A stretch of 64,000 nt of DNA from positions 300,055-364,054 of the forward strand of contig NZ_FNPF01000004.1 of the NCBI RefSeq assembly GCF_900107235.1. Reading direction: 5' to 3'. This document shows positions 29,491-39,141 of the stretch, one piece after another. The position numbers and the translations under genes are program-made. Position 1 is the stretch's first letter; each line of letters starts with the position of its first letter. Below the pieces are notes generated by a model that was given only the letters and a program-made list of their open reading frames with translations, was not told the DNA's origin and did no database searches. This DNA is from Citreimonas salinaria (GTDB lineage Bacteria > Pseudomonadota > Alphaproteobacteria > Rhodobacterales > Rhodobacteraceae).

Positions 29491-30471
29491 ATGAAAGCCC
29501 TCACATTTGCAGCGGGATTTCTGACAGCGACGGCCGCCGTCGCCCAGCAGGAGACCCTCACCGTCTACGCGCCCGACTACTTCGTGTCCGAATGGGGCCC
29601 CGGCCCCCGGATCGAGGAGCTGTTCGAGGCGCGCTGCGACTGCGACCTGCAGTTCCTGCCCGGCGACGTGCTGCCGCGCATCCTGCTGGAAGGCGACCGG
29701 ACCGAGGCCGACGTGGTCATCGGCCTCAACACCGACGTGACGCAGCAAGCGCGCGAATCCGGCCTGTTCGCGCCCCACCGCGTGGATCTCGCGCCGCTGA
29801 CCCTGCCCATCGACTGGACCGACGACGTCTTCCTGCCCTTCAACTACAGCCACACCGCCTTCGTCTACGCTACCACGCGGCTGAACGACGCGCCCGACAG
29901 CTTCGACGCCCTTCTGAACGCGCCCGACGACCTGCGCATCGTGATCCAGGACCCGCGCAGTTCGATCTCGGGCCTTGCGATGGCGCTGTGGGTGCACGCG
30001 ATCTACGGCGACGAGGCGCAGGCCGCATGGGAGCAGCTGGCCCCCAAGATCGTCACCGTCACGCGCGGCTGGTCGGAAAGCTACGGCCTGTTCACCGATG
30101 GCGAGGCCGACATGGTGCTATCCTACACGACCTCGCCCGCCTACCACATCATCGCCGAGGACGACACGACCAAGAAGGCCGCCATCTTCCCCGAGGGCCA
30201 TTACTTCATGGTCGAACTGGCGGCAAAACTGGCCGGCACCGACCAGCCTGAACTGGCACAGGACTTCATGGATTTCATCCTGTCCGAGGATTTCCAGTCC
30301 ATGATCGCGACTGGCAACTGGTCCTTCCCGGCCGCCCTGCCGCGCGACCAGTGGCCCGAGGGCTTCCAGCAGCTCGACATGCCCGAGACCGTGCTGTTCT
30401 ACTCCGAGGAAGAGGCGGCCGCCCTGCGTGACGAGGCGATCGAGGCATGGCGGCAAGGCCTGTCGCGCTGA
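29491..30471 (+). CDS. thiB: Thiamine ABC transporter substrate-binding protein
   Basis: ThiB captures thiamine or its phosphates in the periplasm. The 326-residue protein has a signal peptide (FAAGFLTATAAVAQ), then TLTVYAPDYFVSEWGPGP, DVVIGLNTDV and the family motif SSISGLAMALW; SYTTSPAYH near residue 210 is also typical. GGAGGAAGG precedes the ATG. It is the first gene after the TPP riboswitch and overlaps thiP by 25 bases. Confidence 0.95.
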   Translation: MKALTFAAGFLTATAAVAQQETLTVYAPDYFVSEWGPGPRIEELFEARCDCDLQFLPGDVLPRILLEGDRTEADVVIGLNTDVTQQARESGLFAPHRVDLAPLTLPIDWTDDVFLPFNYSHTAFVYATTRLNDAPDSFDALLNAPDDLRIVIQDPRSSISGLAMALWVHAIYGDEAQAAWEQLAPKIVTVTRGWSESYGLFTDGEADMVLSYTTSPAYHIIAEDDTTKKAAIFPEGHYFMVELAAKLAGTDQPELAQDFMDFILSEDFQSMIATGNWSFPAALPRDQWPEGFQQLDMPETVLFYSEEEAAALRDEAIEAWRQGLSR

Positions 30472-32000
30472 CCGCCGCCCCGACCACTGCCCGCATCGCC
30501 ACCCTGAGCGCCGCCGGGATCCTGGCGGCGCTGACGCTGGGGCCGATCGCCGCCGTGCTGTGGCGCGCGGGCGGCCTCGGCGCCGTCACCCCTGCCGACC
30601 TAGACGCCCTGCGCTTCACGCTGGTGCAGGCGGCGCTGTCGGCAGGGTTTTCCTGCGCGCTGGCCGTGCCGGTCGCGCGCGCGCTGGCGCGGCGGCGCTT
30701 CGTCGGGCGGGGCGCGCTGGTGGCGCTGATGGGCGCGCCGTTCATCCTGCCGGTGATCGTCGCCGTCATGGGCCTGATCGCGCTCTTCGGCCAAGCGGGG
30801 CTGGTCAACGGCGCGCTGTCGGCGCTGGGCCTGCCGAAGATCGACATCTACGGGCTGCACGGCGTGGTCGTCGCGCATGTCTTCTTCAATCTGCCGCTGG
30901 CGGTGCGTATCCTGCTGCAGGGCTGGCTGGACCTGCCGGCCGAGCGCTTCCGCCTCGCCGCCAGCCTCCGCCTGACCCCGTGGGCGATCTTTTCGCAACT
31001 GGAATGGCCGCTGCTGCGCCGCCTGATGCCGGGCGCCTTCGCGGTGTTCTTCGTGATCTGCCTGACCAGCTTCGCGGTCGCGCTGACGCTGGGCGGCGGG
31101 CCGCGCGCGACCACGGTCGAGCTGGCGATCTACCAGGCCATGCGGTTCGAATTCGACCTGTCGCATGCCGCGACGCTGGCGCTGATCCAGTTGGCGCTGG
31201 CGCTGGTGGCGGGATGGGTCGCGCTGCGCCTTTCGCGCGGTGCGGGACTTGGCACCGGCCTCGACCGCCTGCCGCTGCGCTGGGACGGGCAGGGGCCTGC
31301 CGCCCGTCTGACCGATTCCGCGTGGATCGCCGTCGCGGGCGCCTTCCTGCTGGTGCCGCTGGCGCTGGTCGTGGCGCGCGGCGTGCCGGGGCTGGTTCTG
31401 CTGGGTGCCGACACGTGGCGCGCGGCGGGCCATTCGCTGGGCGTCGCGCTGGCCTCGACCGTCCTGTGCCTGGCCTGGGCGCTGCCGCTGGCGCGCCCGC
31501 GCGGCGCGCTGCTGTCGCTGGCGGCGATCGCGATCTCGCCGCTGGTGCTGGGCACGGGGCTGTTCGTGATCCTGCGGCCCTTCGTCAACCCGTTCACCCT
31601 GGCGCTGCCGGTCACCGCGCTGGTCAATGCGCTGATGGCGCTGCCCTTCGCGCTGCGCATCATCACGCCGGCGGCCGAATCCACCCGTGCCGACTACGCG
31701 CGCCTCGCCGCGACGCTGCGGCTGACGCGCGGTGCGTGGCTGCGCCTTGTCCTGCTGCCGCGCCTGCGGCGGCCGCTGGGCTTCGCTGCCGGCCTCACCG
31801 CCGCGCTGGCGATGGGCGACCTGGGCGTCATCGCGCTGTTTGCCGACCCGCAGCGCGCGACCCTGCCGCTGCAGGTCTACCGGCTGATGGGCTCCTACCA
31901 GATGGAGGCCGCGGCCGGTGCCTCGCTGCTGCTGCTGATCCTCAGCTTCGGCCTGTTCGTGCTGTTCGACCGCGGGGGGCGTGTCCGTGCTTCAGCTTGA
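30447..32000 (+). CDS. thiP: Thiamine ABC transporter permease
   Basis: ThiP is the double-length permease of the thiamine importer. About 12 hydrophobic segments fill 517 residues. Two EAA-type cytoplasmic loops are visible, one in each half (FRLAASLRLTPWAIF and YARLAATLRLTRGAWLRL), as expected for a fused permease. Translation starts inside the end of thiB, and its own end overlaps thiQ by 20 bases, so the three are tightly coupled. Confidence 0.94.
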   Translation: MAARPVALTAAPTTARIATLSAAGILAALTLGPIAAVLWRAGGLGAVTPADLDALRFTLVQAALSAGFSCALAVPVARALARRRFVGRGALVALMGAPFILPVIVAVMGLIALFGQAGLVNGALSALGLPKIDIYGLHGVVVAHVFFNLPLAVRILLQGWLDLPAERFRLAASLRLTPWAIFSQLEWPLLRRLMPGAFAVFFVICLTSFAVALTLGGGPRATTVELAIYQAMRFEFDLSHAATLALIQLALALVAGWVALRLSRGAGLGTGLDRLPLRWDGQGPAARLTDSAWIAVAGAFLLVPLALVVARGVPGLVLLGADTWRAAGHSLGVALASTVLCLAWALPLARPRGALLSLAAIAISPLVLGTGLFVILRPFVNPFTLALPVTALVNALMALPFALRIITPAAESTRADYARLAATLRLTRGAWLRLVLLPRLRRPLGFAAGLTAALAMGDLGVIALFADPQRATLPLQVYRLMGSYQMEAAAGASLLLLILSFGLFVLFDRGGRVRASA

Positions 32001-32682
32001 CGGCGTCGAGATCGGCATGGGGACCGAGCAGCTGCGCGCGGACCTGTCGCTTCACCCCGGCGCGCGCGTCGCGGTGCTCGGGCCGTCTGGCGCGGGCAAG
32101 TCGACCCTGCTCGACATCATCGCCGGGTTCCGCGTGCCCGATCGCGGCCACGTGTCCTGGGACGGCATCGACCTGACCGATGCGCTGCCGCAGGGGCGCC
32201 CGGTCTCGATCCTGTTCCAGGACGGCAACCTGTTTCCGCACCTGACGCTGGCGCGCAACCTCGGCCTCGCCCTGCGCCCGGACGGGCGGCGCCCCGATGC
32301 CGCGTCCCGCGCCCGGATCGAGGCCGCGCTGGATCGCGTCGGACTGCATGGTCTCGGCGACCGCCGCCCCGGCACGCTGTCGGGCGGACAGATGGGCCGC
32401 ACGGCGCTTGCGCGCGTGCTGTTGCAGGACCGGCCCGTGCTGCTGCTGGACGAGCCGTTCGCCGCGCTGGGACCCGCGCTCAAGACCGAGATGCTGGCGC
32501 TGGTGGGCGACGTGGCGGCCGAACTGGGCGCGCTGACCCTGCTGGTGACGCACGACCCCGCCGATGCCCGCCGTTTTGCCGAGAGCGTGGTTCTGGTGGC
32601 CGAAGGCGTGGCCCATCCGCCCGCCGAGACCGACCGGCTGCTGGACGACCCGCCGCCCGCGTTGCGCGCCTATCTTGGCTGA
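31981..32682 (+). CDS. thiQ: Thiamine ABC transporter ATP-binding protein
   Basis: ThiQ powers thiamine import. The 233 residues begin at a GTG inside thiP and show Walker A GPSGAGKST, a Q-loop (ILFQDGNLFPHLT), the signature LSGGQMGR, Walker B LLLLDEPF and switch His in THD. The D-loop reads AALG rather than the usual SALD, so its Asp is missing; this may reduce cooperativity but the other motifs are intact. It closes the riboswitch-controlled operon. Confidence 0.94.
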   Translation: MSVLQLDGVEIGMGTEQLRADLSLHPGARVAVLGPSGAGKSTLLDIIAGFRVPDRGHVSWDGIDLTDALPQGRPVSILFQDGNLFPHLTLARNLGLALRPDGRRPDAASRARIEAALDRVGLHGLGDRRPGTLSGGQMGRTALARVLLQDRPVLLLDEPFAALGPALKTEMLALVGDVAAELGALTLLVTHDPADARRFAESVVLVAEGVAHPPAETDRLLDDPPPALRAYLG

Positions 32683-32715
32683 GGACGACGGGTACGCTCG
32701 TGACCCTGCGGGTCA

Positions 32716-32736
32716 CATCGCCCCACCCGCCGTCCC
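32716..32736 (+). repeat. Dispersed intergenic repeat, copy C
   Basis: CATCGCCCCACCCGCCGTCCC follows a hairpin (GTGACCC-TGC-GGGTCAC, 32699-32715) 34 bases after the thiQ stop. It differs from copy A at one base, and the hairpin-then-core design repeats that of copy B although the stem sequence differs. Confidence 0.55.
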
Positions 32737-32763
32737 TTGGCCGTTGCGCCGGGTTGCCGAACG

Positions 32764-32792
32764 AAAAAGGCCCCGCCTGTCCGGGCGGGGCC
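32764..32792 (-). terminator. Rho-independent terminator of petABC
   Basis: On the minus strand a perfect nine-base stem (GGCCCCGCC / GGCGGGGCC) with a six-base loop is followed by TTTTT, 22 bases after the petC stop. The symmetric stem could also slow transcripts coming from thiQ. Confidence 0.92.
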
Positions 32793-32814
32793 TGATGCGA
32801 GGGGGCAGGGCCGG

Positions 32815-33597
32815 TCAGTCCTTGCGCTTGATCGGCGCCCAGATCTTCTTGTTCGTGAGGTACAGCAGCACCGACAGCACCACCAGGAACAGCACACCGA
32901 CGAAGCCGGCCTCCTTCCGCGCCATCAGCTTGGGCTCGGCGGTCCACATCAGGAAGGCCGCCACGTCCTTGGCCTGCTGCTCGATCGTCGCCTCGGTGCC
33001 GTCGGCATAGACCACGTCGTCGCCGTAAAGCGGGGGGCCCATCGACAGGTAGCCGCCATAGGCCACGTTCTCGTAGAGAATGGCGCCGGCTTCTTCCCGG
33101 GTCTCGCCGGTATAGCCGCTCAGCAGCGACGCGATGTATTCCGCACCGCCCATGCCCTTGAACAGCTGGTTGAGGCCCAGGCCGTAGGGGCCGTGGAAGC
33201 CGGCGCGGGCCTTCGCCATCAGCGAAAGATCCGGCGCACCCAGCGCGACGTTCGCCGGGAAGTTGTCGGTCGGGGTCGCGGGGCGTTCCTCGCCGGTTTC
33301 CTGGTCGATCACGAAGAAGTTCTGCGCCGCATAGGCACGCACCTGGTCCGCGGGCAGGCCGGGGCCGCTTTCGTCGGACAGGGTACGGATCGGCACGTAT
33401 TGCAGGCCGTGACAGGCCGAGCAGACCTCGGTGTAGACCTGCAGGCCACGCTGCAGCTGCGCCTGGTCGAACGACCCGAACGGCCCCTCGAACGAGAAGT
33501 CGTAGTCGGTGACGTACGCCTCGCCACCGGCGGCGATGGCGCCGCCGGTGGAAAGGGCCAGGGCCGTCAGGGCCGAGAGCGCGAGTTTCTTGATCAT
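32815..33597 (-). CDS. petC: Cytochrome c1 of the bc1 complex
   Basis: Cytochrome c1 passes electrons from the Rieske protein to soluble cytochrome c on the periplasmic face. The 260 residues start with a signal peptide (cleaved near AIAAG). The haem-attachment site is CSACH. A Met-ligand region follows in the second half ([10 protein letters not shown]), and a C-terminal anchor ([16 protein letters not shown]) ends the protein. AAGGA precedes the ATG. It is last of petABC and followed by a strong terminator. Confidence 0.97.
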   Translation of the reverse strand: MIKKLALSALTALALSTGGAIAAGGEAYVTDYDFSFEGPFGSFDQAQLQRGLQVYTEVCSACHGLQYVPIRTLSDESGPGLPADQVRAYAAQNFFVIDQETGEERPATPTDNFPANVALGAPDLSLMAKARAGFHGPYGLGLNQLFKGMGGAEYIASLLSGYTGETREEAGAILYENVAYGGYLSMGPPLYGDDVVYADGTEATIEQQAKDVAAFLMWTAEPKLMARKEAGFVGVLFLVVLSVLLYLTNKKIWAPIKRKD

Positions 33598-33616
33598 ACT
33601 GTTCGGTCCTTGTGTC

Positions 33617-34966
33617 TTACTCGGCCGGGGTGGGATCGACGAACTGCTTGGTCCCGCCGGTCCTGCCGGACTTGTGCGCGGCGAAGTCGTCCTCGATCGT
33701 CGCCGGCTGCGGCAGCGGCTTCTCGAACACGCCGAGCAGCGGCAGGATGATGAGGAAGTAGGCGAACCAGTAGGCCGAGGCGATCAGCGAAAAGGTCGCG
33801 TAGGGCTCCTCGGCGGGCATGGCGCCAAGCCACATCAGCGCGACGAAGTCGATGACCAGCAGCGCGAACCACCACTTGAACATCGGCCGGTAGCGGCCCG
33901 AACGGACGGCCGAGGTGTCCAGCCAGGGCGCCAGCGCCATGACCGCGATGGCACCGAACATCGCCAGCACGCCGAAGAACTTGGCGTCGACGATGCCCGC
34001 GGTGATGAACGACGCGCCCTGCACCACCCAGACGTCCGAGGTGAAGGCGCGCAGGATCGCGTAGAACGGCAGGAAGTACCATTCCGGCACGATGTGCGCG
34101 GGCGTCGCCAGCGCGTTCGCCTCGATGTAGTTGTCGGGGTGGCCCAGGTAGTTTGGCATAAAGCCGACGATGGCGAAGAAGACGGCCAGGATCAGGGCCA
34201 GCGCGAACAGGTCCTTCATCACGTAGTACGGCCAGAATGGCACGGTGTCCTTTTCGGCCTCGGCCTTGGACGTGCGGCGAACCTCGACCCCGGTGGGGTT
34301 GTTGTTGCCGGTGGTGTGGAAGGCCCAGATGTGCACGACCACCAGGCCCGCGATCACGAAGGGCAGCAGGTAGTGCAGCGAGAAGAAGCGGTTCAGCGTG
34401 GCGTTGCCCACCGCCGGGCCGCCCAGCAGCCAGGTCTGGATCGGCTCGCCGATCAGGGGAATCGCGCCGAACAGGCCGGTGATCACCGTCGCGCCCCAGA
34501 ACGACATCTGCCCCCAGGGCAGCACGTAGCCCATGAACGCGGTGCCCATCATCAGCAGGTAGATAAGCATGCCGATGATCCACGTGATCTCGCGCGGGGC
34601 CTTGTAGGACCCGTAGTAGAGACCGCGGAAGATGTGCGCGTAGACCGCGATGAAGAACAGCGAGGCGCCGTTCATGTGCAGGTAGCGCAGCATCGCGCCG
34701 CCGTTCACGTTGCGCATGATGTGCTCGATGCTGGCGAAGGCCAGGTCGACATGCGGCGTATAGTGCATGACCAGCACGATGCCGGTGATGATCTGCAGCG
34801 CCAGGCAGAAAGTCAGGACGATCCCCCAGATCCACATCCAGTTGAGGTTCTTGGGCGTGGGAAGCATCAGGGTGTCGTAGAGCAGGCCGACGATGGGAAG
34901 CCGCTTGTGCAGCCATTTCTCGCCACCGGTCGACGGTTGGTAATGGTCGTGCGGAATACCGGACAT
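33617..34966 (-). CDS. petB: Cytochrome b of the bc1 complex
   Basis: This 449-residue membrane protein binds the two b-type haems and forms both quinone sites. Eight or more hydrophobic helices are visible. Haem-ligand His pairs lie in helices around [11 protein letters not shown]...HMNGASLFF and HLWAFH-like segments (here [12 protein letters not shown]), and the Qo-site PEWYF motif is present. A C-terminal extension beyond the mitochondrial length is normal in this group. TAAGGAG stands before the ATG, 12 bases after petA. Confidence 0.98.
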   Translation of the reverse strand: MSGIPHDHYQPSTGGEKWLHKRLPIVGLLYDTLMLPTPKNLNWMWIWGIVLTFCLALQIITGIVLVMHYTPHVDLAFASIEHIMRNVNGGAMLRYLHMNGASLFFIAVYAHIFRGLYYGSYKAPREITWIIGMLIYLLMMGTAFMGYVLPWGQMSFWGATVITGLFGAIPLIGEPIQTWLLGGPAVGNATLNRFFSLHYLLPFVIAGLVVVHIWAFHTTGNNNPTGVEVRRTSKAEAEKDTVPFWPYYVMKDLFALALILAVFFAIVGFMPNYLGHPDNYIEANALATPAHIVPEWYFLPFYAILRAFTSDVWVVQGASFITAGIVDAKFFGVLAMFGAIAVMALAPWLDTSAVRSGRYRPMFKWWFALLVIDFVALMWLGAMPAEEPYATFSLIASAYWFAYFLIILPLLGVFEKPLPQPATIEDDFAAHKSGRTGGTKQFVDPTPAE

Positions 34967-34978
34967 ATCCCTGTCTCC

Positions 34979-35557
34979 TTATCCCAGCAGGATGGTGGTT
35001 TCGTCGACGAACTCTGCCGGCGGAATGTGCATGTTCTCGGGCGCGGGGCCGCGGCGGATTCGGCCGGCCAGATCGTAATGCGACCCGTGGCAGGGGCAGA
35101 ACCAGCCGCCCACGCCGCCGTCCAGCGAATAGTCGCCCGCGTTGCCCAGCGGCACGCAGCCCAGGTGCGTGCACACGCCGATCTGCACCAGCCACTGGCC
35201 GGTCTCGTCCAGCGCGCGGTTCTCGTCGGTCGCGAGCGCGTCACCCGGAATGTTGGGGTTGCGCGCGATCGGGTCGGGCAGGTCGCTCAGGTCGGTCGCC
35301 CGCGCCTCCAGGATCTCGGCCTCGGTACGCTTGCGGATGAAGACCGGCTTGCCCAGCCACTTCACGGTGATCTGGCTGCCGTCCTGGACGCCGCTCACGT
35401 CGACGCGGATCGTCGACAAGGCCAGCACGTCCGCGGACGGGTTCATCTGGTTGACCAGCGGCCAGACCGCCGCGCCCGTCGCGACGGCCGCCGCGCCCCC
35501 GGTCGCGTAGTACAGAAAGTCTCGACGGGTGCCTTCGTGGTCGTCTGCGTGTGACAC
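34979..35557 (-). CDS. petA: Rieske iron-sulfur protein of the bc1 complex
   Basis: The Rieske subunit carries the mobile 2Fe-2S cluster that takes the first electron from quinol. The 192 residues show a Tat-type N-terminus ([10 protein letters not shown]) leading into a membrane anchor, and the two cluster-binding boxes CTHLGC and CPCHGSHYD. Translation starts at GTG with GGAG upstream. It is first of petABC, so the operon promoter must lie in the 209-base gap upstream. Confidence 0.98.
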   Translation of the reverse strand: MSHADDHEGTRRDFLYYATGGAAAVATGAAVWPLVNQMNPSADVLALSTIRVDVSGVQDGSQITVKWLGKPVFIRKRTEAEILEARATDLSDLPDPIARNPNIPGDALATDENRALDETGQWLVQIGVCTHLGCVPLGNAGDYSLDGGVGGWFCPCHGSHYDLAGRIRRGPAPENMHIPPAEFVDETTILLG

Positions 35558-35766
35558 GAGGTTCGCTCCATTTCTCGGGGCCGAGGTCTATCGACCGGAA
35601 TATACGGAATCCGCCCCCCTTGGCGGCTATCGGATGGCTATTTAACGGTGTAGTCTTGGGGCGTCCAGCTTGCAAAACTGCAAGATGGCCATAAGTGCTG
35701 AAGTGTCGCGGTCCTGCTTTGGATCGCGACGGTGATCGACGTATGACTTGACGGGGTGACCGGGCC

Positions 35767-36420
35767 ATGAAGCTACCTGCCGTTCTGATCGGAGCCGCGC
35801 TGTGCGCGGCCAGCCCCGCCGCGGCGGAGTTCGAGCTTTCGGCCTATAGCGGCTGGCAGACCGCGCCCCACAGCCGCATCTCGGGCGACTATCCCGATGC
35901 GCTCGGCGGTAGCTACGACGCGCTGATCGGCTGGGACGGCAAGTCCTTCGAGATGCCGCCCTATTACGGCATTCGCGGCACATGGTGGCGGACCGCGACC
36001 CTGGGCTTCGGGGCCGAGTTCACCCACACCAAGGTCTACGCCCCCGAGGACGAGCTGCCCGCCGGATTCGACGGGATGGAGCTGACCGACGGGCACAACA
36101 TCCTGACCGCCAACGTGATGCGCCGCTGGCCCGACCAGTGGGGCGCGGCGACGCCCTACCTGGGGGCGGGCCTCGGCCTTGCGATCCCGCACGTGGATGT
36201 CGAGGTGAATGGCGGGCCGGACACCTTCGGCTACCAGGTCACCGGCCCGGCCGGGCGGCTCATGGCCGGCGTCAGCTATCCCGTGTCCAAGCGCGTGTCG
36301 GTCTTCGGCGAATACCAGTTCACCTATTCCAGCAACGACGCCGATCTCGACGGCGGTGGCAGCCTCGAGACCGACATCAAGACCAACGCGCTCAACGTCG
36401 GGCTTTCGCTGAACTTCTGA
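35767..36420 (+). CDS. Outer-membrane beta-barrel protein (possible lipid A oxidase-like)
   Basis: The 217-residue protein has a cleavable signal peptide (ending SPAAAE) and alternating hydrophobic strands with aromatic girdles. It ends in a terminal Phe (GLSLNF), the usual signal for outer-membrane insertion. It resembles the small eight-strand barrels that are often labelled lipid A oxidase (LpxQ-like) in rhizobia and Rhodobacteraceae; catalysis is not shown by any motif I can check. It is divergent from petA and followed by its own terminator, so it is monocistronic. Confidence 0.8.
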   Translation: MKLPAVLIGAALCAASPAAAEFELSAYSGWQTAPHSRISGDYPDALGGSYDALIGWDGKSFEMPPYYGIRGTWWRTATLGFGAEFTHTKVYAPEDELPAGFDGMELTDGHNILTANVMRRWPDQWGAATPYLGAGLGLAIPHVDVEVNGGPDTFGYQVTGPAGRLMAGVSYPVSKRVSVFGEYQFTYSSNDADLDGGGSLETDIKTNALNVGLSLNF

Positions 36421-36460
36421 CAGTCCGCAGCGCGCGCTTGCGTTGCATGATCCGATCGCG

Positions 36461-36486
36461 CCGCCCGTCCTGGACGGGCGGTTTTC
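36461..36486 (+). terminator. Rho-independent terminator of the barrel protein gene
   Basis: An eight-base perfect stem CCGCCCGT / ACGGGCGG with loop CCTGG is followed by TTTTCC, 40 bases after the stop. It also lies just beyond the stop of the convergent GST gene. Confidence 0.85.
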
Positions 36487-36493
36487 CTTTGCC

Positions 36494-37099
36494 TCACGCC
36501 TCGGGCCGCGTCGCCAGCATCGACGGGCGCTCGCAGAACGTGCCGTGCCACGCCGCCAGCTCGTCGCGGCTGCTGCGCCAGCCGCGCGCGTCGTGGCGGA
36601 AATCCAGGTAGGACAGCGCGACGCCGACGGCGATCTGGCCCATGTCCAGCCGGCCGTTCAGGTGGCTCATCCAGCGGGTCTGCAACGCATCCAGCGCGCG
36701 CGACACCTTGGCCCACTGGGCGTCCATCCACTCCGCCGACACCTTCTCGGCCGGGCGGAACCGTTCCTCGTAGATGATCAGCACGGCGGCATCCATGATC
36801 CCGTGCGCCGTCGCTTCCAGAGTCAGCGTGTCCCAGAGGCGCGCCTCGGGGTACAGCCGGCCGCCCGCGCGGTGATCGAGGTAGCGGCAGATCACCCGGC
36901 TGTCGTAGAGCGTCGGGCCGTCGTCGCGGATCAGCGCGGGGATCTTGCCCACCGGGTTCGCCGCCACCAGCGTCGGGTCGGGCTGCAACGGCGAGGCGGT
37001 GACGTTCACCATCTCGACCTCGTCGAACTGCCCGGTCTCGTGCAGCGTCACCAGCACGGTGCGCACGAAGGGCGAGGGCCCCGCCTTGAGTAGCTTCAT
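36494..37099 (-). CDS. Glutathione S-transferase family protein
   Basis: The 201-residue protein has an N-terminal thioredoxin-like domain beginning MKLLKAGPSPFVRTV, the cis-Pro and glutathione-contact segment NPVGKIPALI, then LYDSRVICRYLD, and an all-helical C-terminal domain. The usual catalytic Ser, Cys or Tyr near position 9 reads Ser-Pro-Phe, fitting the Ser-type bacterial GSTs. The ATG four codons inside the longest frame was chosen because GGAGGACAGG lies directly upstream. Its substrate is unknown. Confidence 0.9.
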   Translation of the reverse strand: MKLLKAGPSPFVRTVLVTLHETGQFDEVEMVNVTASPLQPDPTLVAANPVGKIPALIRDDGPTLYDSRVICRYLDHRAGGRLYPEARLWDTLTLEATAHGIMDAAVLIIYEERFRPAEKVSAEWMDAQWAKVSRALDALQTRWMSHLNGRLDMGQIAVGVALSYLDFRHDARGWRSSRDELAAWHGTFCERPSMLATRPEA

Positions 37100-37345
37100 C
37101 CTGTCCTCCAAGCGGGTCCATTTCCTGCGCCCGCGCGCCGCAATTGGTGCCAGAGCGGTGCGATCGCCTCAAGCCAAACCGCACCCCGCGCCGGGGGAGG
37201 GCGCACACGGGCAGGGCCGACGCGCCCCGCGCGCCGAGGGTGCGGACCTCTCCCCGGATCGGGACGGGTGTTAAGACTTCGTGAATCCGTGCCTGTAACC
37301 CATTGATATCCCGTGCGCGGAATCATGTCCCACCGTGGGACACCC

Positions 37346-38272
37346 TTATCGCGCCTTCGGATGGGCCGCCGCGTAGACCTCCATCAGCCGCGCCTCGTCG
37401 ACCGAGGTATAGACCTGCGTGGTCGACAGCGAGGCATGGCCCAGCAGTTCCTGGATCGACCGCAGGTCGCCACCGGCGCTCAGCAGGTGGGTGGCGAAAC
37501 TGTGCCGCATCGCGTGGGGTGTCGCCGTGGCCGGCAAGCCCAGCTGCAGCCGCGCGACCTCGACCGCGCGGCGCACCAGCCGCCCGTCCAGCCGCCCGCC
37601 CCGCGCGCCCAGGAACAGCGGCCCGTCCCGGTCGGGCGGGTAGGGGCACAGGCGCAGGTAGGTCTCGACCGCGCGACGGGCGATCGGCAGGACCGGCACG
37701 ACCCGCTCCTTCCCGCCCTTGCCGGTGATCCGCAGGCTGTCGCCCAGCGGCACGTCCGCGCCGGTGAGTCCCAGCGCCTCGGACATCCGCAGCCCGCAGC
37801 CATACAGCAGCGTGACCACCGCCGCGTCCCGCGCCCCGATCCAGCCGTCGCGCGCCTGGTGCTCGACCCCGTCGATCATCGCGCGGGCCGCGTCCTCGGC
37901 CAGCGGTCGTGGCAGCTTGCCCTGAAAGCGCGGCCCCCGGGTCTGCAGCACGGCCGTCGGCTCGAACCCCTCCCGCGCGGCCAGCCAGCGGTAGAACGCC
38001 TTGACCGCCGACAGCTTGCGCGCCACCGACCGCGCCGCCACCTCGCGCGCCCGCAGATGCGCCATCCAGGCGCGCATGTCCGCCACCCCGATCCGCGCCA
38101 GCGGCGCCAGCCCCTGCGGTTCCGCGTGATGCCCGGTCAGGAAGGCGATGAACTCGGTCACGTCGGCGCGATAGGCCGACACAGTGGCGTCGGCCAGCCC
38201 GTCCAGCGAAGACGCCCGCTCCAGCCACGCCTGCAGCGCGTCGCGCCCCGCCGGCGAGATCTCGAGCGTCAT
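37346..38272 (-). CDS. xerC: Tyrosine recombinase XerC
   Basis: XerC with XerD resolves chromosome dimers at dif. The 308 residues have the N-terminal core-binding SAM-like domain (TVSAYRADVTEFIAFL). The catalytic domain carries Arg in YGCGLRMSEAL, Lys in GKGGKER, His-x-x-Arg in HAMRHSFATHLL, His in LGHASLST and Tyr in QVYT. It lies ten bases after the DUF484 gene, matching the E. coli yigA-xerC order and supporting XerC rather than an integrase. No dif-like site was recognised nearby. Confidence 0.94.
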   Translation of the reverse strand: MTLEISPAGRDALQAWLERASSLDGLADATVSAYRADVTEFIAFLTGHHAEPQGLAPLARIGVADMRAWMAHLRAREVAARSVARKLSAVKAFYRWLAAREGFEPTAVLQTRGPRFQGKLPRPLAEDAARAMIDGVEHQARDGWIGARDAAVVTLLYGCGLRMSEALGLTGADVPLGDSLRITGKGGKERVVPVLPIARRAVETYLRLCPYPPDRDGPLFLGARGGRLDGRLVRRAVEVARLQLGLPATATPHAMRHSFATHLLSAGGDLRSIQELLGHASLSTTQVYTSVDEARLMEVYAAAHPKAR

Positions 38273-38282
38273 CGCGCCGCCG

Positions 38283-38990
38283 TCACGACAGCCAGCGCCG
38301 CATCGAGCGTTCGAACACGCCGCCGAAGAAGGCCAGCAGGTCGGTGCCCTGCTGCGGCGTGAACTGGTGCGCGTCCTCGGCGCCCATCAGCAGCATGCCC
38401 GGCAGACGCCCGGCCCCGAAGTCGAGCCGCAGGCAGGCCTCGGAGCGGATGCGATCGGCCTTGTCGCCGTAGATGAAGGTCGCACCGTGATCGACCTGCC
38501 GCAGGGTGACCGCGCGCTGCGGCGCGTCGGACCCGGGCGCGATGTACCGGTCGATGAAACCCGGCTCGGCCGTGGAAAGGATGTGTGCCAGCCGCTCGAC
38601 CGTCTCGTCCGCCTCGGGTTGCGCGGTTTCCAGCACCAGCCGGATCGCGCCGACGTTGAGGATTTCGGCCACCGCCCCGTCGAGATCGCGCAGGAACGGC
38701 TCGAACGAGACGGGGTCGAGCATGCGCAGGATGGCGCGATGCACCTGATTGGTGCCGGCGAGGTTCTCGTACGCTGCCGCGATGACCGATCGGTGCGTAT
38801 CCTCGAGCCGGTCCAGCCGCGCCTCGAGCCGCTCCATCGCGATGCCGCGCAGATCGACGATGTTGCCGCCCACGCTGCGCTCGTTCGCGGCGATCAGCGC
38901 GTTCATCAGGTCCTTGTCGTCCAGGATCATGTCCGGGCGGGAAATGATTGTCTCGCGCAGCGACTCCTCGATGCGTCTGCTGTTGTTCAT
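38283..38990 (-). CDS. DUF484 family protein
   Basis: The 235-residue cytosolic protein begins MNNSRRIEESLRETI and has an N-terminal coiled-coil-prone helical region (LEARLDRLEDTHRSV) followed by a GAF-like domain (LDFGAGRLPGMLLMGAEDAHQF). DUF484 proteins (YigA in E. coli) are encoded next to xerC and their role is not established. The ATG was chosen over a start 16 codons upstream that adds unrelated sequence. It probably forms an operon with xerC. Confidence 0.9.
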   Translation of the reverse strand: MNNSRRIEESLRETIISRPDMILDDKDLMNALIAANERSVGGNIVDLRGIAMERLEARLDRLEDTHRSVIAAAYENLAGTNQVHRAILRMLDPVSFEPFLRDLDGAVAEILNVGAIRLVLETAQPEADETVERLAHILSTAEPGFIDRYIAPGSDAPQRAVTLRQVDHGATFIYGDKADRIRSEACLRLDFGAGRLPGMLLMGAEDAHQFTPQQGTDLLAFFGGVFERSMRRWLS

Positions 38991-39141
38991 CGTCTGCCTG
39001 CTCTCGTTACGAAGGGTCCCGACACCGGGGCGCGGCACAATCTATGCGAGAGTTTGGGCGCCCCGCGCCGTAGGTGTCAAGCTGTTCGCCCCGGCGCAAG
39101 CCGTATCGGCGCCGAGGCGCGCAAATACGCTTCCGGAAGGC

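Noticed and set aside
37346..38272. Tyrosine recombinase as an integrase of a mobile island
   Set aside because: It is next to DUF484, as chromosomal xerC is, and no tRNA or attachment repeats are nearby.
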